64,000 bases of DNA from Sphingobacteriales bacterium (GTDB lineage: Bacteria; Bacteroidota; Bacteroidia; Chitinophagales; LD1): assembly GCA_018262795.1 (NCBI GenBank), contig JADFDM010000008.1:124001-188000 (forward strand), read 5' to 3'. This document shows, one piece after another, positions 1 to 8,411 of the stretch; positions within the stretch are counted from its first letter, which is position 1; each line of letters opens with the position of its first letter. The notes beneath the pieces are model-generated. The model worked only from the letters and a program-made list of their open reading frames with translations, was not told where the DNA came from and searched no databases. The position numbers were made by a program, and so were the translations under genes.

Positions 1-64
1 AGAATTTCTCAGCATCCGATATTCGCCATTGCCGGTTAAGGTTTCTCTCGATCCACTCTTTCAT
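1..64 (-). CDS. Possible 5' end of a divergent gene, cut by the left edge
   Basis: Reading leftward from an ATG at 64-62, a frame stays open for 21 codons to the window edge and begins MKEWIERNLNRQW. The region to its right (65-160) is the divergent intergenic space in front of the AsmA-like gene. Twenty-one open codons are weak evidence and no family is recognisable, so this is only a candidate start of a gene whose body lies outside the window. Confidence 0.3.
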   Translation of the reverse strand, partial: MKEWIERNLNRQWRISDAEKF

Positions 65-136
65 ACTTCCTTTTTTTTTTCTGCGTTAAAGAATCATTAA
101 CGACCGCAGGCTTATTTTCGGTCATCAATTTCTGGT

Positions 137-144
137 TACATTTG
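137..144 (+). promoter_or_regulatory. -7 box of a Bacteroidota promoter
   Basis: TACATTTG matches the Bacteroidota -7 consensus TAnnTTTG exactly and lies 16 bases before the AsmA-like start codon. No clear TTG is found at the usual -33 distance. The upstream ATG at 151 is in another frame and is not the start. Confidence 0.45.
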
Positions 145-160
145 AAAAAAATGAAGGACT

Positions 161-2833
161 ATGGCGAAAAAGATTTTAATAAGTGTACTGATTGTAGTAG
201 TGTTGTTGCTGGGGGCATTAGTCAGCATTCCCTTTCTGTTTAAGGATAAAATAAACAACCGCATAAAGGAGGAAATTAATAAGCAGGTAACCGCTACGGT
301 GGACTATGGTGACTTCGGATTAAGCCTGTTTCGCAGCTTTCCCAATTTTAGTTTTTCATTGAAAAATTTCTCAGTAGTGGGCAAGGACACTTTTAAAGGC
401 GACACCTTAGCTTATGTTCCTCAGTTCAATTTTACGATAGATCTGATGAGTGTGTTTAAAGGAGAGAAGTATAAAATACTTGCGCTGAACATTGTAAACC
501 CTATGGTGAATGCCAAAGTGAATTATGACGGAAAGGCCAATTGGGATATTATGAAACCTTCGGAACGTAAAACGGAGACAAGCACTGAGAGTTCTAATTT
601 CTCTTTTGAAATAAAGCGATATAACATTGAACATGCTGAAATTTCGTACGATGATAAACAAGGAAACATGTCGGCTCTTTTGCACGATTTTAATTTTGAA
701 GGCAGCGGGAATGTAACACAGGAGGTGTACGACCTTATCACCAAAACCAGTGTTGCAGAGTTGAGTTATAAAAGTGGTAGTGTGGCGTATCTCAGCCAAG
801 CAAAATTAGATGCCGATATAAATCTGTCGGTAGATAACACCAACAGCAAATACACTTTTAAGGAGAACAGCATTTCGCTGAACGATCTGGGTTTGCAATT
901 TGACGGCTCAGTGGCCATGCCCAAGAATGAAACGGATCTGGATATAAAATTCAAATCGAAGAAGACTGAGTTCAAGAGCCTTCTATCGCTTATCCCGGCT
1001 ATTTATAAGAAGGATTTTGATAAAGTAAAAACCGGTGGAAGTATAGCCCTGCAAGGCTTTGTAAAAGGGAAATATACCGAAACTATTTATCCGGCTTTCA
1101 ACCTTGACCTGAAGGTGAATAATGGCATGTTTCAGTACCCTGACTTACCGGTGGCCGTAAAAAATATTTTCATCACTTCTACCGTCAGCAAGGCACAGGG
1201 CGGGCTGGATTTGACGGTGATAGATGTTCCCAAGCTGCATCTCGAAGCCGGAACAGATCCGGTGGATGCTAAATTAAATGTGCGCACCCCGGTGAGCGAT
1301 CCGAATGTGAAGGCCAATGTTTTGGGCCGCTTAGACCTTGCTAATGTGCCCAAGTTTTACCCGATGGATGGTTTGAAACAACTCACCGGACTGCTGGTGA
1401 TGAACCTTGACTTTGCCGGGCGAATGAGCGATGTGGACAAGAAAAATTATCAAGCAATTAAGGCCGGAGGAAACCTGAAAGTGAGCAATCTGGTATATGA
1501 CAGTAAGGAAACTCCAATGCCGGTGAGGGTGAGTGATTTGCAGATGACATTTAACCCGCAAAATGTAACCTTGAATAATTTGAATGCCGCCTTGGGCAAA
1601 AGTGATTTTAGCGCAACGGGCAGCCTCGATAATTTTATGGCTTACCTATTCAACAAAGGCGATTTGCTCGGTACCGTCAATTTGAAATCGCGTCAGTTTG
1701 ATGTGAATGAGTGGCTACAAAAAGATGCGAATGCTCCGAAATCTTCCACCCCTGATACTGCCAAAACTGAATTTTTTAAAGTGCCCGCGCATATTGATTT
1801 CACGGCCACTTCTGAATTTGGGAAAGTGCTTTACGATAAGATTATATTGACCAATGTCAAAGGGAAAGTGACCATTAAGGACGAGGCCATTAACCTCACC
1901 GATTTGTTCGCCAATGTGCTGGGAGGAAACGCTACTATTTCTGCCCGTTACAACACCAAAAATCAGGATTACCCGGATGTGACTTTTAACTACAACATCA
2001 AAAATTTCGACATCCAACAAACTTATACCACCGTAGGCATGGCGCAGAAAATTGCACCAGTGATTAAATACATCAAAGGCAGTTTCTCCTCCGATTTGAA
2101 AGGCAGCGGCAAGTTGAATCCCGATATGAGCGTAGATTACAATTCGCTGATGGGAGATGGTAAGGTGGAAATTCCGGAGGCTAAAATTGTAGGGCTTCCG
2201 CTGCTGACCGAAATCACTAAAGTGGCAAAGATTCCTGCGCTGCAAAATCTGGAACTGAAGAATGCTTGGACGGTACTGAAGTTTAAAGACGGCAAGGTAC
2301 ACGTGGACCCTACCGATATAAAATTCGGCAATGGCTACAATATTAACTTTAAGGGAGCGAATGGCTTTGATGAATCTATTGATTACGACATCCGAATGGA
2401 CGTGCCCAGCAAGGAACTCGGTGCGGCTACTTCGCTGGCACAGGGACTGCTGTCTAAAGTGCCCGGCTTGAATGCTACTATGCCGGATGTAATCGGCTTT
2501 CTGTTTAAAGTAACAGGTACAGTGGCCAAGCCTCAGGTGAAATTAAACGGGGTAACAGCCGGAGGAGGTACCGGTTCGGGGAAAGACATGATCAATAACG
2601 CGGTAGATGATTTGAAACAGAAAGCAGAAGAGGAAGCCAAAAAGCAGGTGGACGCACTAAAGCAAAAAGCCGAGCAGGAGCTGCAAAATCAAAAGCAACA
2701 AGCCGAGCAAAAGGCGCGGGAAGCAGCAGAAAAATTACAGAAAGATGCCGAGCAAAAAGCAAGGGATGCAGCCGATAAAGCGAAAAAGGATGCCGAGAAG
2801 AAGGTGAAGGATGCACTCAAATGGCCGAAGTAA
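161..2833 (+). CDS. AsmA-like envelope protein
   Basis: An 890-residue AsmA-family protein, a group of large periplasmic, inner-membrane-anchored proteins related to lipid-transfer (TamB/VPS13-like) proteins. Residues about 4-27 form one hydrophobic membrane anchor after two lysines, followed by a long beta-rich body with repeated VNNG/LDLKV-type strands and a conserved AsmA C-terminal region at roughly 560-790. The last 75 or so residues are a highly charged Ala/Lys/Glu/Gln coiled coil with KQKAEQ/KDAEQKA-type repeats, not part of the core family. It overlaps the next gene, cytidine deaminase, by 13 bases, so the two are translationally linked. Family membership is fairly sure; the substrate is unknown. 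Confidence 0.8.
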   Translation: MAKKILISVLIVVVLLLGALVSIPFLFKDKINNRIKEEINKQVTATVDYGDFGLSLFRSFPNFSFSLKNFSVVGKDTFKGDTLAYVPQFNFTIDLMSVFKGEKYKILALNIVNPMVNAKVNYDGKANWDIMKPSERKTETSTESSNFSFEIKRYNIEHAEISYDDKQGNMSALLHDFNFEGSGNVTQEVYDLITKTSVAELSYKSGSVAYLSQAKLDADINLSVDNTNSKYTFKENSISLNDLGLQFDGSVAMPKNETDLDIKFKSKKTEFKSLLSLIPAIYKKDFDKVKTGGSIALQGFVKGKYTETIYPAFNLDLKVNNGMFQYPDLPVAVKNIFITSTVSKAQGGLDLTVIDVPKLHLEAGTDPVDAKLNVRTPVSDPNVKANVLGRLDLANVPKFYPMDGLKQLTGLLVMNLDFAGRMSDVDKKNYQAIKAGGNLKVSNLVYDSKETPMPVRVSDLQMTFNPQNVTLNNLNAALGKSDFSATGSLDNFMAYLFNKGDLLGTVNLKSRQFDVNEWLQKDANAPKSSTPDTAKTEFFKVPAHIDFTATSEFGKVLYDKIILTNVKGKVTIKDEAINLTDLFANVLGGNATISARYNTKNQDYPDVTFNYNIKNFDIQQTYTTVGMAQKIAPVIKYIKGSFSSDLKGSGKLNPDMSVDYNSLMGDGKVEIPEAKIVGLPLLTEITKVAKIPALQNLELKNAWTVLKFKDGKVHVDPTDIKFGNGYNINFKGANGFDESIDYDIRMDVPSKELGAATSLAQGLLSKVPGLNATMPDVIGFLFKVTGTVAKPQVKLNGVTAGGGTGSGKDMINNAVDDLKQKAEEEAKKQVDALKQKAEQELQNQKQQAEQKAREAAEKLQKDAEQKARDAADKAKKDAEKKVKDALKWPK

Positions 2834-3315
2834 TGGAAGAGAGGGAATTGAAATTATCCTACCGAGTTTATTCCGGTAAGGCCGAACTACCGGAAGAAGA
2901 TGTGCGCTTGATGCAGGAAGCGGTCAAGGCCTTAGCTTCGGCCTATGCGCCTTATTCCGACTTCAAAGTAGCAGCCGCGCTTTTATTGGCAAACGGAAAA
3001 ATAGTGACCGGCACTAATCAAGAGAATGCTGCTTTCCCCGCAGGCATTTGTGCGGAGGGAACTGCCTTTAGCACCGCCTCTTCGCTGTACCCCGATACCG
3101 CAGTTCTCAAAATGGCGGTGACCGTAAAGAGTGAAAAACGAAAGGTAGAAAAGCCGGTGGCTCCCTGTGGAATATGCCGCCAACGCATTCTCGAATACGA
3201 AAACCGTTTTGCTCAAGCCATTGAAATAATAATGACCGGTGAGTGCGGTGCGGTATATTCGGTGCGCAGCGTAAAAGATTTATTGCCCCTTCATTTTTCT
3301 CAGCAAGACCTCTAA
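2821..3315 (+). CDS. cdd: Cytidine deaminase
   Basis: Hydrolytic deamination of cytidine and deoxycytidine to uridine in pyrimidine salvage. At 164 residues it is somewhat longer than the 130-residue tetrameric type because of an N-terminal extension. The zinc site is complete: CAEGTAF, with Cys in place of the His of the dimeric type and the catalytic Glu, and PCGICRQ supplying the other two Cys ligands. YAPYSDFKV is the usual substrate-binding segment. The ATG lies inside the 3' end of the AsmA-like gene (13-base overlap), which implies translational coupling although the functions look unrelated. Confidence 0.93.
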   Translation: MAEVMEERELKLSYRVYSGKAELPEEDVRLMQEAVKALASAYAPYSDFKVAAALLLANGKIVTGTNQENAAFPAGICAEGTAFSTASSLYPDTAVLKMAVTVKSEKRKVEKPVAPCGICRQRILEYENRFAQAIEIIMTGECGAVYSVRSVKDLLPLHFSQQDL

Positions 3316-3331
3316 ACTTTAAAGTCATTTT

Positions 3332-3856
3332 ATGGCAAAAACAAGAAGACAAAAACTTCGAGAACTCGTAGAAAAGGAGCACGTGGATGTAGCCGAGTTC
3401 CGCGAATTTATTTCCGAAAACATTGATGATACTGAACTGCTGACTCAGGTGCTCATGAAATCAGAAAACGAAGCCTTCGGCTTTGGCGATCGTTTAGCCG
3501 ATAAGGTGGCCGATTTCGGAGGCAGTTGGGCTTTCATCATTACTTTCTTTACGGTTTTAGCTGTTTGGATAGCCCTCAATATTTGGTGGTTCACCAGCAA
3601 ACCTTTCGACCCTTATCCTTTCATACTGCTCAACTTAGTGCTCTCGTGCATTGCTGCCATACAAGCTCCTGTGATTATGATGAGCCAAAACCGCAAAGAG
3701 GATAAAGACCGCCAACGCGCGCAGAACGATTACCTCATTAACCTGAAAGCCGAACTCGAAATAAAAAACTTGCAGACCAACATGAAAAATCTCTTTGAAC
3801 TCCAGAAAAAGCAGCTGGAAATGCTCGAAGAAATTGAGAAGAAAATGAAAAAATAA
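3332..3856 (+). CDS. DUF1003 family membrane protein
   Basis: A 174-residue protein with the DUF1003 layout: a soluble N-terminus, the segment FGDRLADKVADFGGSW, then two transmembrane helices at about 66-88 and 97-117 joined by FTSKPFDPYPF. The C-terminal 50 residues are a Lys/Glu-rich coiled coil (KNLFELQKKQLEMLEEIEKK). DUF1003 proteins have no settled function. It follows cdd by 16 bases and probably shares its transcript. No strong terminator is seen after it. Confidence 0.8.
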   Translation: MAKTRRQKLRELVEKEHVDVAEFREFISENIDDTELLTQVLMKSENEAFGFGDRLADKVADFGGSWAFIITFFTVLAVWIALNIWWFTSKPFDPYPFILLNLVLSCIAAIQAPVIMMSQNRKEDKDRQRAQNDYLINLKAELEIKNLQTNMKNLFELQKKQLEMLEEIEKKMKK

Positions 3857-4223
3857 AATGTTTACTTAGGTTAGATCTTAAAGGTTTTCTTTAACCTATA
3901 AGGATTTCTCTGCAAAGAACAAAACCCCTTTCCTTCTTCGCAACCTGCTATGGTAGCTATAACTGAAAGTTCTTTAATGTCAGTCAGTAAGTGAGTTATT
4001 TCTCTTTCATCTCTCGGATCGGTAATTTTTGAAAAGTGTTTCTTGAAGTCCTTTTTTTGTCCTCAAAGAACAATAGTGGCTCGCCTATTTGGTAGTCAAT
4101 TTGCACTCTTTACCCTTTGATACTGAACAGTTTTTCATGCGGTCACCCTGGGCAATTTCGGCAGCTCTTTGCCATCCCAAAATAATTCACTTACTTTCGC
4201 GTTCAATTTTTAAATAAATAGTG
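3857..4223. other. Intergenic region with transposase debris
   Basis: This 367-base stretch has no intact gene. Its left half carries the minus-strand ISAs1-like remnant listed separately. The right half (about 4080-4180) has a minus-strand frame reading GKELPKLPRVTA before a stop, which looks coding-like but cannot be assigned. TACTTTCG near 4191, one base off the -7 consensus, could serve the small lipoprotein gene at 4224. Confidence 0.4.
3871..4062 (-). pseudogene. ISAs1-like transposase N-terminal remnant
   Basis: On the minus strand a short frame, stops on both sides and no ATG, reads DFKKHFSKITDPRDE, then THLLTDI and VIATIAGCEE. This resembles the N-terminal domain of ISAs1-family (H-repeat) transposases, which have an F..i.DPR motif, then a conserved H.L.DI and an A.iaG segment at similar spacing. 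Nothing of the DDE catalytic part follows: the frame ends after about 60 codons. I take it as a decayed insertion-sequence fragment. The match is by eye to a short motif series, so confidence is modest. Confidence 0.4.
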
Positions 4224-4355
4224 ATGAATACCTTAAAAAAATCAATCGTAGTAGCTGTAGCGTTCGGCTTTTTGTTGATAGTTTCTTCTTGCAACCGACA
4301 CACTTGCCCTACTTACTCAAAAGCAGATATTCAAAAAACCGAAGTGAAGGCCTAA
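4224..4355 (+). CDS. Small lipoprotein (43 residues)
   Basis: A short gene with an ATG at 4224: MNTLKKSIVVAVAFG is a lysine-headed hydrophobic signal and IVSSC is a good lipobox, so the mature lipoprotein starts at Cys23 and is about 20 residues (NRHTCPTYSK...). Tiny lipoproteins with a CPTYSK-like core are common in Bacteroidota. A near-consensus -7 box lies about 30 bases upstream. Function is unknown; the complete signal sequence and lipobox argue that it is real. Confidence 0.6.
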   Translation: MNTLKKSIVVAVAFGFLLIVSSCNRHTCPTYSKADIQKTEVKA

Positions 4356-4493
4356 CCTTCACCGTTCTGTCTTTGGTTTATTGTAGGTAGGCGGTTTGGA
4401 GCGGTAGATGTTTCTAATAGAATCCATTCGACCCTCTCATATATACAGTTATCCATTTTTTTACTCCCCAAATTTTGAATATGGTTTGCAACT

Positions 4494-5213
4494 TCAATAG
4501 GTGTAGGCCATGGAGTCCACTAAGTGACCATATCGGTCGTACGAAGCCATTGTATCAATGTTGGAGTTATCATCTAAGTGGTATCTGTAAGTAAGCACTG
4601 AGGTGGTGTCGCCATTCCCATTTAGCTGCACGGCACTGGCTACTACATTCAGGCAACCAATTCCCAAAAAGCCTTTTCCGAAATTCTGATTCCCGATAGT
4701 GTTGGTAGTGCTGCCATAACTGTAATAGGTGTGAGTCACGGTACTGTTAGAGGGATTGGAGTAAGCTACCGAAGCAATATTCTTATTACCTAAAGAGTAA
4801 TCGGCAACAGCGGTAAGGTTTCCGAAGGCATACGTTTTCTGTTGCATCAGTTGATGGTTGCTATCGTACGAATACTTGGCAGAATTATTCAGCGATTGTA
4901 GTTGGCCATAAGAAGAATCGGCCTGTTTTTGCCCACTCAGCAAATACACGGTGGCACTGGTGATAATGCTTGAAGTGTTTATCTGCTGCATTAGGATTGA
5001 ATCCCCATCGTAAGTAAACAGCACTTTGCTCCCCAAGTTGCGTTGAATAACCCCTACATTACCGTCTGAATTATAAATATAGGTATCAATGTAACCTCCT
5101 ACAAAATTGGTGTTAGCGATCACCTTAGCACCTGAGAAGGCTGTATCGGGCTTGCTGCAAGAGGAAAGCATCAGCAAGGAAGTAATAAGAGCAGAAGACA
5201 GGAAAACTTTCAT
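4494..5213 (-). CDS. Putative lipoprotein with YD-like strands
   Basis: A 239-residue predicted lipoprotein. The signal MKVFLSSALITSLLML is followed by the lipobox LSSC with Cys19. The mature part is rich in Tyr, Asn, Ser and Asp with short repeating strands such as YIYNSDGNV, KYSYDSNHQL and YRYHLDDNSN, similar to the YD/RHS-like or DUF4595-like beta strands seen in Bacteroidota lipoproteins. No catalytic motif is visible. It stands alone, transcribed toward the small lipoprotein gene. Function unknown. Confidence 0.7.
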   Translation of the reverse strand: MKVFLSSALITSLLMLSSCSKPDTAFSGAKVIANTNFVGGYIDTYIYNSDGNVGVIQRNLGSKVLFTYDGDSILMQQINTSSIITSATVYLLSGQKQADSSYGQLQSLNNSAKYSYDSNHQLMQQKTYAFGNLTAVADYSLGNKNIASVAYSNPSNSTVTHTYYSYGSTTNTIGNQNFGKGFLGIGCLNVVASAVQLNGNGDTTSVLTYRYHLDDNSNIDTMASYDRYGHLVDSMAYTY

Positions 5214-5424
5214 CAGCAGAAGTTTGTGTGTTTAATGACGCAATGGTATATAAAAGGTATAAGGATTTGAAAAAGGTGAAGGGCAAATAAAAGGTAAAAA
5301 TGATTGCAGCCTTCTTCCCGGCATTGCCATAGTCGCAGTACGGCAAGTTTTCCAGTCAAACTATTTTCTTGTTAACAGGAAATTCCTCTCCGTTTTATTT
5401 TTCGCATATATCGAAATAAGAAAT

Positions 5425-5432
5425 TACCTTTG
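5425..5432 (+). promoter_or_regulatory. -7 box of a Bacteroidota promoter
   Basis: TACCTTTG fits TAnnTTTG exactly and lies 31 bases ahead of the RRM protein start codon. The -33 TTG is not evident at the normal spacing. Confidence 0.45.
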
Positions 5433-5463
5433 GCATATTATTTTACAAAAACCATTAATTGAA

Positions 5464-5802
5464 ATGAAACTTTTCGTTGGGAGCCTCCCCTTTAGCTTAG
5501 AGGAAAATGACTTAAGAAATTACTTTGAAAAATACGGGGAAGTTAGCTCTGCTAAAATCATCACCGATAAGTTTTCAGGTAGAAGCAAGGGATTTGCTTT
5601 TGTTGAAATGCCAGATTCCGAGCAGGCAAAATTAGCGATTGAAGGACTGAACGGTTCTGAAATTAGCGGCCGCGAAATCGTGGTGAACGAAGCAATGGAA
5701 AAGAAAGAAGGCGATAGAAGAAACTTCGGACCCGACAAGCGCAAAGGCGGTGGCTTTGGAAACAAAGGCGGTGGCGGTGGCTACGGCAACAACCGTTGGT
5801 AA
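5464..5802 (+). CDS. RRM-domain RNA-binding protein
   Basis: A 112-residue single-RRM protein of the kind found in cyanobacteria and Bacteroidota, often cold-induced and thought to act as an RNA chaperone. RNP2 is LFVGSLP (residues 3-9) and RNP1 is SKGFAFVEM (about 41-49). The RRM occupies residues 1-80; the rest is a basic Gly-rich tail ending GGGGGYGNNRW, typical for the family. It is a monocistronic unit, with a consensus -7 box upstream and a strong intrinsic terminator 33 bases after the stop codon. Confidence 0.92.
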   Translation: MKLFVGSLPFSLEENDLRNYFEKYGEVSSAKIITDKFSGRSKGFAFVEMPDSEQAKLAIEGLNGSEISGREIVVNEAMEKKEGDRRNFGPDKRKGGGFGNKGGGGGYGNNRW

Positions 5803-5834
5803 TTCTAAACCGTAAGATTTAGTAATTCAAGAAT

Positions 5835-5866
5835 AAAAAAGAGGGAGCCTGCTCCCTCTTTTTTAT
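5835..5866 (+). terminator. Intrinsic terminator after the RRM gene
   Basis: A perfect stem GAGGGAGC/GCTCCCTC (5841-5848 and 5851-5858, with the two-base tip opening in practice) is followed by a run of T and preceded by a run of A, so it can terminate transcription from either side. Confidence 0.85.
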
Positions 5867-6069
5867 TTTATGTGGGCAGGCCTCCTCTGCCGATTTTGGC
5901 GGGTCAATGTGCCCATATCTGAATTTGACTCTTACTACTTCGGAGTAATGCTCCACTTCGGCAAAGTTATTATATGCCTTGCTGTATGCAGGTAGTGATA
6001 GTGCCGTTTAGAATTTTAGGCCCTTGTCGTAATTGCCCATAAATTAAAAGCAGGTAGTTCCATAAATGC

Positions 6070-6099
6070 AAACAGCCCAATCTTTCGATCGGGCTGTTT
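6070..6099 (-). terminator. Hairpin after the minus-strand secreted-protein gene
   Basis: AAACAGCCC (6070-6078) pairs with GGGCTGTTT (6091-6099), with an inner ATC/GAT pair. It lies 20 bases past the stop codon of the minus-strand gene. The T run on that strand is short, so it is a moderate terminator. Confidence 0.55.
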
Positions 6100-6119
6100 A
6101 GTGTCTGTTATTCTAATTC

Positions 6120-6701
6120 CTACTTCTTAGGAGCAGTTCCGGTTGTACCGAAACAGAAGATTGTAGTGTTAGAAGTTGCGCCTGAAATAGTGTTTTGCAG
6201 GGCATACTCAGTTCCCGGAACTAAAGGAACGGTAGGCTTGAATTTATAAACACCCGGCTCTACTTTTTCGTATTCCAAAGGCACGTCATCTCTTTTTACA
6301 GATTTTCCTTTACCTCCGAAAGCAGAAGCCATCACCGCAGCACTTTGAGCTAATTCCAACTCGCGAGACTTTTTAGCAGGGATCACCTTCGTCAGATTCC
6401 AAGCCGTTTCAGGATCGGTATCGGCATCCGGAAGTTTAACCATAAATTGAGCTTTATCAGGGTCAATTTGAACCGGAGAATGCTCGCCCAAAATGTTTAC
6501 AAATGTAACCACACTGGCACCATAGCTGAAACCTTTGGTTTTCGTTTTTACTTCAGCTACTTGTTTTTCTAACTTGCCGAGCGAACCGTCAGCATTTACT
6601 AACATAGGCACCATTTTAAATTCAGGAACCTGTGGGCCTTGTACAAAGGCAAAACTTGCAGTGATGATTGCTACTGCAAAAAGCATTTTCAATTTTTTCA
6701 T
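6120..6701 (-). CDS. Secreted protein of unknown function
   Basis: A 193-residue exported protein. I place the start at the ATG at 6701: an in-frame TTG at 6740 overlaps the -7 box at 6725-6732 and would not be transcribed. The signal peptide is MKKLKMLFAVAIITASFAF with likely cleavage near FVQG. The mature part has several short beta-strand-like stretches, for example YGASVVTFVNILGEH and PGVYKFKPTVPLVPGTEYAL, the latter like a C-terminal strand of an immunoglobulin-type fold. No enzyme motif is seen. It has its own promoter and terminator and is not part of the fabD operon. Confidence 0.75.
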   Translation of the reverse strand: MKKLKMLFAVAIITASFAFVQGPQVPEFKMVPMLVNADGSLGKLEKQVAEVKTKTKGFSYGASVVTFVNILGEHSPVQIDPDKAQFMVKLPDADTDPETAWNLTKVIPAKKSRELELAQSAAVMASAFGGKGKSVKRDDVPLEYEKVEPGVYKFKPTVPLVPGTEYALQNTISGATSNTTIFCFGTTGTAPKK

Positions 6702-6724
6702 GGTAGTGTAATTTTTTGTTTCGC

Positions 6725-6732
6725 CAAAAGTA
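6725..6732 (-). promoter_or_regulatory. -7 box that sets the start of the secreted-protein gene
   Basis: On the minus strand TACTTTTG matches TAnnTTTG exactly. It lies 23 bases ahead of the ATG at 6701 and inside the longer TTG-initiated frame, which argues for the shorter protein. Confidence 0.5.
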
Positions 6733-6858
6733 TCAAACAAAACAGAATTACAGACGGGCGAAGCATTTTTTTTTTACCAAAAGAATATAAAATCTGAAGG
6801 GAATTGGTGGGTACGCTTCTTCTTTATATTTTGATAGGGGTAGAGGCCGCAAAAGTTA

Positions 6859-7716
6859 CTACGATAAGATTTTACCGACCAGGCCGGTCAACACTTCTCC
6901 GGGACCTACCTCAATAAATTCAGTAGCGCCATCTGTTTTCATCTGTCGAATTGTTTGAGTCCATTTAACAGGGGCAGTGAGTTGTGCGACTAAGTTTTCT
7001 TTTATTACTTCCGGGTCGGTTTCTGCTTTCGCAGATACGTTTTGATAAACGGGACAAATGGGGGTATTGAAATGGGTCTGATAAATGGCTTGTTCTAATT
7101 TTCTGCGAGCCGGCTCCATCAAAGGCGAATGAAAGGCCCCGCCCACCGGCAATTTCAACACCCGCCTTATTCCGGCAGCTTTCAATAAAACAATGGCTTG
7201 GTCTATTCCTTTGGTACTGCCTGAAATAACTAACTGAGCAGGAGAGTTATAATTTGCGGGAACCACCACCTCATTACTTACCTGCGCACAAATATCCTCT
7301 ACCTGCTGCTCACTGCTAAATCCTAACACGGCAGCCATCGCAGAGGGAACTGCTTCGCAAGCGTGCTGCATAGCAGTGGCTCGGATAAACACTAACCTAA
7401 GCGCATCTTCAAAAGTGAGTGTTTGATTGGTGACTAATGCCGAGTATTCGCCTAATGAATGACCGGCTACCATAGCCGGTGCAGCATTCCCGATAAGTGA
7501 GAAGGAAACGACTGAATGTAGGAAAACTGCGGGCTGAGTTACTTTTGTTTGCTTTAGTTCTTGCTCCGAACCTTGAAACATGGTGTGCGATAAAGAAAAC
7601 CCCAGAATGGCATCGGCTTTTGAAAACATGTCGCGAGCTACGGCACTTTGCTCATACAAGTCTTTACCCATTCCTGTAAACTGTGAACCCTGACCGGGGA
7701 AGATGTACGCTTTCAT
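6859..7716 (-). CDS. fabD: Malonyl-CoA:ACP transacylase
   Basis: Transfers the malonyl group from CoA to acyl carrier protein in fatty-acid synthesis (FASII). The 285-residue length fits the family. FPGQGSQ lies at residues 6-12, the nucleophile Ser87 in GHSLGEYSA, and the catalytic His196 in AFHSPLMEPA; QNVSA and the C-terminal EVGPGEVLTGLVGK are also standard. It is the last gene of a minus-strand series thiolase, pterin synthase, folE, fabD, 79 bases after folE. A GTAAGTT/AACTTAC inverted repeat (7739-7759) in that gap may separate the two transcripts. Confidence 0.95.
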   Translation of the reverse strand: MKAYIFPGQGSQFTGMGKDLYEQSAVARDMFSKADAILGFSLSHTMFQGSEQELKQTKVTQPAVFLHSVVSFSLIGNAAPAMVAGHSLGEYSALVTNQTLTFEDALRLVFIRATAMQHACEAVPSAMAAVLGFSSEQQVEDICAQVSNEVVVPANYNSPAQLVISGSTKGIDQAIVLLKAAGIRRVLKLPVGGAFHSPLMEPARRKLEQAIYQTHFNTPICPVYQNVSAKAETDPEVIKENLVAQLTAPVKWTQTIRQMKTDGATEFIEVGPGEVLTGLVGKILS

Positions 7717-7795
7717 ACTAAATAATTAATGATGGTATGTAAGTTGCGAAAAAACTTACGAATAAGAAACCGCAAAGGAGAATTAAATAAAGAAC

Positions 7796-8395
7796 TCAAC
7801 TCAACTTAGCAGAAATCAAGTTAATGAATTCGTTGCGGGTACTTTGTTTTTCAAATTCACCGGTAAAGGCAGAGGTGGTAGTTACGGAATTTTGTTTCTG
7901 CACGCCCCGCATCATCATACACAGGTGATTAGCCTCGATAACCACGGCTACTCCTAAAGGTTGCAATGCTTCTTGAATGCTGTCGCGAATTTGGCAGGTG
8001 AGACGTTCCTGAACCTGCAACCTGCGAGAGAATACATCTACTATCCTTGCCAATTTGCTGAGGCCTACAATTTTCCCATTGGGAATATAAGCGATATGCG
8101 CTCTTCCAAAAAATGGCAACATGTGATGTTCGCAAAGCGAAAACAGTTCAATATCTTTTACCAAAATCATAGTGCTGTGACTTTCGTCAAAGGTGGCCGA
8201 TCTTAAAATTGCAAGCGCATCCATATCGTACCCCTGTGTTAGAAATTGATAGGCCTTAGCCACCCGCTCCGGGGTTTTTTGTAATCCTTCACGAGTCAGG
8301 TCTTCTCCTAATGCTCCCAAAATGCCGGCTACATTTTGCTGTATAGATAGAAGGGATTCGGGGTTGAAGGTTTCTTGCTTTTGGTATTTTTTCAT
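7796..8395 (-). CDS. folE: GTP cyclohydrolase I
   Basis: Converts GTP to 7,8-dihydroneopterin triphosphate, the first step to folate, tetrahydrobiopterin and 7-deazaguanine compounds. The 199 residues contain the zinc ligands Cys88 and His91 in [11 protein letters not shown] and Cys159 in HLCMMMRGV, plus [20 protein letters not shown], the highly conserved active-site segment. It starts 16 bases after the stop of a 6-pyruvoyl-tetrahydropterin synthase-type gene that uses its product, so the two steps form one operon. Confidence 0.96.
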   Translation of the reverse strand: MKKYQKQETFNPESLLSIQQNVAGILGALGEDLTREGLQKTPERVAKAYQFLTQGYDMDALAILRSATFDESHSTMILVKDIELFSLCEHHMLPFFGRAHIAYIPNGKIVGLSKLARIVDVFSRRLQVQERLTCQIRDSIQEALQPLGVAVVIEANHLCMMMRGVQKQNSVTTTSAFTGEFEKQSTRNEFINLISAKLS

Positions 8396-8411
8396 CGTAT
8401 TTTTTTACCGG

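Larger units (their letters stand above)
5803..6119. other. Intergenic region between RRM gene and minus-strand secreted protein
   Basis: This 317-base gap contains two convergent termination signals, one for each flanking gene (5835-5866 and 6070-6099). Between them I see only a minor hairpin near 5936 (TACTTCGGAGTA) and no coding frame with a plausible start. Confidence 0.5.

Noticed and set aside
6702-6740. TTG-initiated extension of the secreted protein at 6120
   Set aside because: It overlaps the -7 promoter box and precedes a standard signal peptide start at 6701.
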